Below are positions 4,837 through 8,621 of a DNA stretch of 8,621 bases, one piece after another. Position 1 is the stretch's first letter, and each line of letters opens with the position of its first letter. The stretch comes from Actinomycetes bacterium (GTDB taxonomy: Bacteria > Actinomycetota > Acidimicrobiia > Acidimicrobiales > Microtrichaceae), in contig JAEZAI010000245.1 in assembly GCA_023427825.1 (NCBI GenBank), positions 1 through 8,621 on the forward strand, read 5' to 3'. The notes beneath the pieces were generated by a model. It saw only the letters and a list, made by a program, of their open reading frames with translations, did no database searches and had not been told where the DNA came from. The position numbers and the translations under genes were made by a program.

Positions 4837-5796
4837 ATGCCGCACCTGCCCGGAAGCCCCGCCTGGCAGCGCCTCGCGTCGCACTCGACGGTGCTCGACT
4901 ACCACCTGAGCATGCTGCACGACACCGCCCGCATGGACGCCTTCCGGCGGGCCATCGACGCCGTGGTGCAGCCCGGCGACGTCGTGGTCGACCTCGGCTG
5001 CGGGAGCGGCGTGCTGTCGTTCATGGCGTGCGAGGCGGGCGCGCAGAAGGTGTACGCCATCGAGGGCGGTCCGGTCATCGAGGTCGCCCGGGAGCTCGCC
5101 ATCGACAACGGGTTCGCCGACCGGATCGAGTTCCTCGAGGGCTGGTCGCTCGACGTCGGCCTCCCGGAACCGGCCGACGTGCTCGTCTCCGAGACCCTCG
5201 GCAACGCCGGGTTCGACGAGGGGATCGTGGCGTGGACCTCCGACGCCCGGCGACGCCTGCTACGACCCGGCGCCGCGATGCTTCCGGCTCGGGTGCGCAC
5301 CTGGGTGGCCGGCGTCGAGTCGGCCGACGAGTACGCCGTCGTGTCGGACTGGCAGACCGTCGACCTTCCGTACGACTACGCCATCGCGCACCGGCGGGCG
5401 TCACGGACGCTCTGGTACGCGGACTTCACGCCGGCCAACCTGCTCGGCCAACCCGAGCTCGCCTCCGACGTCGATCTGACCAGCGCGCCCGACGAGACCA
5501 TCGCGTCCGCCGGGATGTTCCAGGTGGACCGGAACGGGACCCTGCACGGCTTGGCGTGCTGGTTCGACTCCCTGCTCTGCGCCGGGGTCACCGTCGACAA
5601 CATGCCGCCACGCACCGGGTCCAGCTGGTCCCACGGATTCCTCCCGCTCCCCGAGCCGATGGCGGTCGTCGCAGGTGAGCGGCTGTCCTGGGAGGTGACC
5701 GTGTCACCCGACGGCGAGCACTGGACCTGGCGCGTCGACCGTGCCGACGACTCGCCTCCGGAAGCCATCGACGTCGCAGCGACCGGATCCGGCTGA
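4837..5796 (+). CDS. PRMT-like class I SAM-dependent methyltransferase
   Basis: Predicted S-adenosylmethionine-dependent methyltransferase resembling eukaryotic protein arginine N-methyltransferases; 319 residues, soluble. Residues 21-40 (DYHLSMLHDTARMDAFRRAI) resemble the PRMT N-terminal helix. SAM motif I is VVDLGCGSGVLS at 50-61, with acidic Glu76 ending strand 2. SETLGNAGFDE at 118-128 places Glu119 and Glu128 nine residues apart, like the PRMT double-E loop (PRMT1 Glu144/Glu153). RLLRPGAAMLP at 140-150 matches the end of the Rossmann part. A PRMT-type beta-barrel half follows, with GLACWFD at 238-244 and SSWSHGFLPLPEP at 262-274, the place of the THW loop; its His is replaced by Ser here. 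A GTG at 4810 would add nine residues, but the TAGGTT box at 4824 favours 4837. The gene ends 7 bp from the convergent alarmone synthetase. The substrate, protein or small molecule, is unknown, and arginine methylation is not proven by sequence. Confidence 0.82.
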   Translation: MPHLPGSPAWQRLASHSTVLDYHLSMLHDTARMDAFRRAIDAVVQPGDVVVDLGCGSGVLSFMACEAGAQKVYAIEGGPVIEVARELAIDNGFADRIEFLEGWSLDVGLPEPADVLVSETLGNAGFDEGIVAWTSDARRRLLRPGAAMLPARVRTWVAGVESADEYAVVSDWQTVDLPYDYAIAHRRASRTLWYADFTPANLLGQPELASDVDLTSAPDETIASAGMFQVDRNGTLHGLACWFDSLLCAGVTVDNMPPRTGSSWSHGFLPLPEPMAVVAGERLSWEVTVSPDGEHWTWRVDRADDSPPEAIDVAATGSG

Positions 5797-5803
5797 GGTC
5801 TCG

Positions 5804-7294
5804 TCACGAGTCGATCCAGCGGCGGATCGCCGCCCGAGCGGTCCGATTCCTGGCACCGATGAGCCGCAGCTCGACGAGTTGCTGCTGGACGAGCGTGGCG
5901 TAGGTGCTCGCGAGCTCGTCGGCCGGACGAGGTCGTCCGTCGCTCTCCTCGACCAGGTCACGCACGACCGCCTCGACATGCCGCACGGCGAGCGGCGGTC
6001 CGGATGCAGCCGAACGATCGCAGGTGGACTGGACCAGTCGCCTGGCCAGGCGGTCGGTCGGTGGCTGCGCACCGGTGCGGCGCCACGCCTCGGCGAGGTG
6101 GTCGAACAGCCGGGTCCAGTCGTGGTGCTCCAGCAGCGGGAACGTGCGATCGATCCGGTGGAGTGCACGTGCCACCTCTGGCACCGCCACGTCGGGCTCC
6201 TCCGCGGATTCCGCACCGGCGACGTCGACGGTGTCGGCGGCGCCGCTCTCCGGCACGTCGCGCTCGGCATCCTCGTCCTCGCCATTCTCCGTGGCCGGAA
6301 GGACGAACGCGTTGCGGCCGGTCGTGATCTCGGCATCCGGCACCGCAGTGCTCAGGAAGCGCTTGAACGTGCCGGCACCGAACCAGTCGTCGGTGATCTC
6401 CGCCCCGTGCTCGCGCTGGAGCTCCCAGGCCAGCGCCGCCAGGTCCACCGGCCGGTCGAGACCCCGCCAGCGGGCGTCGAGGTACGCCGCAGCGTCCGCC
6501 GCCTGCTGGGCCCTTCGCCCGTGCCCGCCTGCGTGCTCGGGCGCTGCGGCGTCGCCATCCGCCGGGAGGTCGAGCGGAGCCCGCGTGACGGCCGCCTCAT
6601 CCAACCGGTCGAGCTCGTCGCGCAGGTCCTCTGCGATGTCGTCGAGTGTCGACAGCAGGTCCGCCATGCGCCGGCTGAGGACCTCGACGAGCGGCGGCAG
6701 CTCGCCGTCCTTCTTGTACGTGTCCTCGTGGGTGAGCTCACCCCATCCGTCCTGGAGCAGGGTCCGGACCTGCAGCTCGCAGGTCACCGGGTGGCGTGCC
6801 CCGCCGATGTCGACGGCCACGCCCAGGTTCACGTGCCAGCCGCGGTAGCCCGACGGGCGGGGCCGATCCAGGTAGTCCCGCTCGCTCGCAGGGTCGACCC
6901 AGAGCGGGGACCGGCCGTCGTCGGCGACCGGGTGCGCGTCGAGCACCTCCCGGGCGACGTCGACGTCGCGACGGTTCGTGCAGGTGAGGCGGACGCCGAG
7001 GAGGTCGTCGATCACCAGCGGGATGTCCTCGACCACGTCGATGCGCTCGACGTAGCGCCGCGAGCCCAGCTTCCGCCACGCCCGCGGCTTGGACTTCACC
7101 CGACCGACGGGTCCACGGATGCGGGCGAGGTCCCGCTCCGAGAGCCCATCGCGGAGCAGTCCGCCGACGGCCGCCTCCGCCCGATCGAGCGCAAGGTCGA
7201 GCACCTCGATGCGGTAGGCGTCGTACCAGCGGCCGAAGGTCGCGTAGTCGAACGGGAGGCCGGCGCCGGGCTCGTCGATGGTTCGTTCGATCAC
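5804..7294 (-). CDS. RelA/SpoT-domain alarmone synthetase with a LOTUS-like C-terminal extension
   Basis: Predicted (p)ppGpp-type synthetase without an HD hydrolase domain; 496 residues, soluble. The RelA/SpoT nucleotidyltransferase core spans about 60-235 with its key positions intact: RVKSKPRAWRK at 65-75 (basic ATP-site residues Arg65, Lys67, Lys75), DLLGVR at 97-102 (metal-binding Asp97), SGYRGWH at 148-154 (Tyr150), and ELQVRT at 173-178 (catalytic Glu173) followed by WGELTHEDTYK. After an Ala-rich linker, residues about 280-334 (including DDWFGAGTFKRFL and NAFVLP) look like an OST-HTH/LOTUS winged-helix, an RNA-binding fold. An acidic linker (about 336-370) leads to an unrecognised helical region of ~125 residues. 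Small alarmone synthetases are typically about 200-260 residues, so this is a much larger protein. The GTG start has TAGGGT 6 bases upstream and no Shine-Dalgarno. Synthetase assignment is strong; the LOTUS call is moderate, from pattern resemblance only. Confidence 0.85.
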   Translation of the reverse strand: MIERTIDEPGAGLPFDYATFGRWYDAYRIEVLDLALDRAEAAVGGLLRDGLSERDLARIRGPVGRVKSKPRAWRKLGSRRYVERIDVVEDIPLVIDDLLGVRLTCTNRRDVDVAREVLDAHPVADDGRSPLWVDPASERDYLDRPRPSGYRGWHVNLGVAVDIGGARHPVTCELQVRTLLQDGWGELTHEDTYKKDGELPPLVEVLSRRMADLLSTLDDIAEDLRDELDRLDEAAVTRAPLDLPADGDAAAPEHAGGHGRRAQQAADAAAYLDARWRGLDRPVDLAALAWELQREHGAEITDDWFGAGTFKRFLSTAVPDAEITTGRNAFVLPATENGEDEDAERDVPESGAADTVDVAGAESAEEPDVAVPEVARALHRIDRTFPLLEHHDWTRLFDHLAEAWRRTGAQPPTDRLARRLVQSTCDRSAASGPPLAVRHVEAVVRDLVEESDGRPRPADELASTYATLVQQQLVELRLIGARNRTARAAIRRWIDS

Positions 7295-7300
7295 CGGGCG

Positions 7301-7306
7301 ACCCTA
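7301..7306 (-). promoter_or_regulatory. Probable -10 element (TAGGGT) for a leaderless alarmone synthetase transcript
   Basis: On the minus strand TAGGGT is followed by 6 bases and then the GTG start at 7294. No ribosome binding site is present. It fits the TANNNT leaderless pattern also seen at 797 and 4824. Confidence 0.5.
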
Positions 7307-7530
7307 TCCGTGCGTCCCGCCGTGGCTGTCCCCTCGCCGCCCGGCGCGCGAACGGCTGCGGCCCCCAGCAGGCGAGCGACCTCAGTCGGCGGTCCAGGGC
7401 AGCGCGGGATCGCTGCACCGGCGTCAGTGAAAGATGTTCACGAATCCATTGCGGTCGGGTGAGCAGCATGGCACCCTGTCGCCGCCGGCAAGGGGCGGTC
7501 GGCATCTGAAGGGCGTGTACGGGAGGGTGC

Positions 7531-8621
7531 ATGAGCTCGGTGATGCTGTGTGGGAAGTGCGGCGCCTCTGTGGGGCTCGACGAGAGGTTCTGCGGCACGT
7601 GCGGTTCGCCTCGGGAGCAGGCCGCCGCTGCAGCCGTGGTGCCCGACCCCGACGTGTTCGGTGCGAACGGCGGCGTCGCACCGCCGCCCGCAGCGCCACC
7701 CCCGTACGCCCCGCCAGCGATCCACGAACCGGTCGCGTCGCCGCCCTACGAGTCGCCCGCGGCCTACGACTCGATGCCTGCCGCTGCCTACGAGCCCGCT
7801 CCCCAGGTCACCTACGACCCGGTTCCGGTCGCGAGCAGCAACGGCGGTGTCCCGGACCACCTGCTCGGCGAGGCGACGCCGAACATGACGTACTTGGGCA
7901 TGCGGCTCCGCTACGAGCCGACGCCCGAGCCGCTGTTCAACCCGTTGTCCAACAAGAAGTGGTTCCTGCAGGCGCTGATGCACGCGTTCGTCTTCTGGAC
8001 GCTCTACTTCGTCGTCGGCTTCGTCCTGTTCATCGCTGCCGCGATCATGTCGGCTGCGACGAAGTCCGGCTTCTTCATGGGCGCGTACTTCCTCGGGGCC
8101 CTGGTGGCCGGCGTCGCGGTCCTGGGCTTCTGGTTCTTCAAGCCGTATCCAGCGCTCCTGTCCGAGTGGAAGTTCTCCGTCGACGGGAAGGGTGCTGCTG
8201 CTGCCACGGCGTTCGAGCAGATCGCGTTCTCGTTCCAGCAACGCCGGACGCCGGTCGAGCGTGTCGGGATCCGCCGCATCACGCAGGGCGGAGAGACGAA
8301 GGACTACCTCGAGGTCCGGAGCGGCATCTTCTACGGCTACGTGTCGTGCTTCGCCTACGGCAACGACCTGTTCATCGCCTGGACGTTCTGGTTGAACCTG
8401 TCGCCCGCCCGGTGGTGCCTCCTCTGGCTGAAGGCGATCTGGCTCATGGTGACGATGCGAGGTTCGGAGCTGTACGTGACCCTCCGCTTCGACGGTGCCC
8501 GGGCCATGCGTGAGGCGTTGCACGCAGCCTCCCGCGAGGGCGTCGACGTCGCCGCCGGCGAGATCGCCCCGCAGGGCACCGGGACCGTCGGCGGGTCGAA
8601 CCCGCTCGACCACACCGAGCT
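7531..8621 (+). CDS. Zinc-ribbon membrane protein of unknown function (3' end outside window)
   Basis: Incomplete: 363 codons are visible with no stop, and the frame runs off the right edge. A compact zinc ribbon opens the protein, with CGKCG at residues 7-11 and CGTCG at 21-25 (two CxxC pairs). A Pro/Ala/Tyr-rich linker of about 80 residues follows, in which Tyr is repeatedly followed by an acidic residue (Tyr73, 79, 87 and 95). Two hydrophobic helices lie at about 148-173 and 181-203. A mixed domain of ~150 residues ends in another strongly hydrophobic, Trp-rich stretch at about 280-309 and an amphipathic tail. The ATG at 7531 is chosen because GGGAGG (7521-7526) lies 4 bases upstream; the in-frame ATG at 7543 is less well placed. 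A weak promoter (TTGCGG at 7449, CACCCT at 7472) is possible. The architecture resembles actinobacterial zinc-ribbon membrane proteins that I cannot name further. Bases 7307-7520 hold no gene. Confidence 0.8.
   Translation, partial: MSSVMLCGKCGASVGLDERFCGTCGSPREQAAAAAVVPDPDVFGANGGVAPPPAAPPPYAPPAIHEPVASPPYESPAAYDSMPAAAYEPAPQVTYDPVPVASSNGGVPDHLLGEATPNMTYLGMRLRYEPTPEPLFNPLSNKKWFLQALMHAFVFWTLYFVVGFVLFIAAAIMSAATKSGFFMGAYFLGALVAGVAVLGFWFFKPYPALLSEWKFSVDGKGAAAATAFEQIAFSFQQRRTPVERVGIRRITQGGETKDYLEVRSGIFYGYVSCFAYGNDLFIAWTFWLNLSPARWCLLWLKAIWLMVTMRGSELYVTLRFDGARAMREALHAASREGVDVAAGEIAPQGTGTVGGSNPLDHTE

Noticed and set aside
5741..7462. 573-codon open frame on the plus strand antisense to the alarmone synthetase gene
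   Set aside because: It is longer than the real gene but is the usual GC-rich antisense artefact. The product is Arg/Val/Gly-rich with no recognisable domain, whereas the minus strand encodes an intact RelA/SpoT catalytic core.
7434..8513. 359-codon plus-strand frame and an overlapping 391-codon minus-strand frame across the zinc-ribbon gene
   Set aside because: Both are Arg-rich low-complexity translations without motifs. The frame starting at 7531 has a ribosome binding site, CxxC pairs and clean transmembrane helices.

Overview
The window is GC-rich, densely coded DNA (roughly 70 % G+C by eye, third codon positions mostly G or C). It looks like a chromosomal segment of a high-GC actinomycete-type bacterium. 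The tpiA-secG pair and the PAP2 phosphatase/diacylglycerol kinase pair are common in Actinomycetota. The GPGWW..ADG.YYPPE.HP.Y motif in the gene at 3988 is one I associate with Acidimicrobiia (the Ilumatobacter/Iamia neighbourhood), so that class is my best guess. There are no transposases, integrases, phage genes or CRISPR arrays; the window reads as core or near-core chromosome.

Layout, left to right. (1) 12-1053, plus strand: triose-phosphate isomerase (tpiA) and the SecG translocase subunit, the end of what is usually a gap-pgk-tpiA-secG cluster. (2) 1072-3139: a PAP2-family lipid phosphatase on the minus strand and a membrane-anchored diacylglycerol kinase-family protein on the plus strand. 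They diverge from one CATG, so each promoter region probably lies inside the other gene. (3) 3140-3467: no gene, but three 41-bp hairpin elements of identical geometry, the first two in a tandem duplication, followed by a likely tRNA promoter and a leader hairpin. (4) 3468-3551: tRNA-Leu(GAG). (5) 3552-3987: a non-coding stretch with several palindromes and no convincing gene. (6) 3988-4734: a four-helix membrane protein with two copies of a DUF2510-like tryptophan/tyrosine motif at its N-terminus. (7) 4837-5796: a bacterial homologue of protein arginine methyltransferases (PRMT), with the paired glutamates of that family at exact spacing. (8) 5804-7294, minus strand, ending 7 bp from the PRMT gene: a RelA/SpoT-type alarmone synthetase domain joined to what looks like an OST-HTH/LOTUS RNA-binding domain and an unrecognised C-terminal region. 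(9) 7531 to the right edge: an incomplete zinc-ribbon membrane protein with a Pro/Tyr-rich linker.

How the genes fit together. TpiA is central glycolysis and SecG is protein export. The PAP2 and kinase pair would interconvert phosphorylated and dephosphorylated lipids, such as diacylglycerol and phosphatidate or undecaprenyl carriers. Several starts (secG, the PRMT gene, the alarmone synthetase gene) lack a Shine-Dalgarno sequence but have TANNNT 6-8 bases upstream, which suggests leaderless transcripts. The genes at 1775, 3988 and 7531 have purine-rich ribosome binding sites. The most unusual items are the predicted alarmone synthetase/LOTUS fusion, the bacterial PRMT homologue beside it, and the hairpin-element cluster whose third copy carries a compensatory base-pair change. 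Any functional link between the PRMT and alarmone synthetase genes is only positional.
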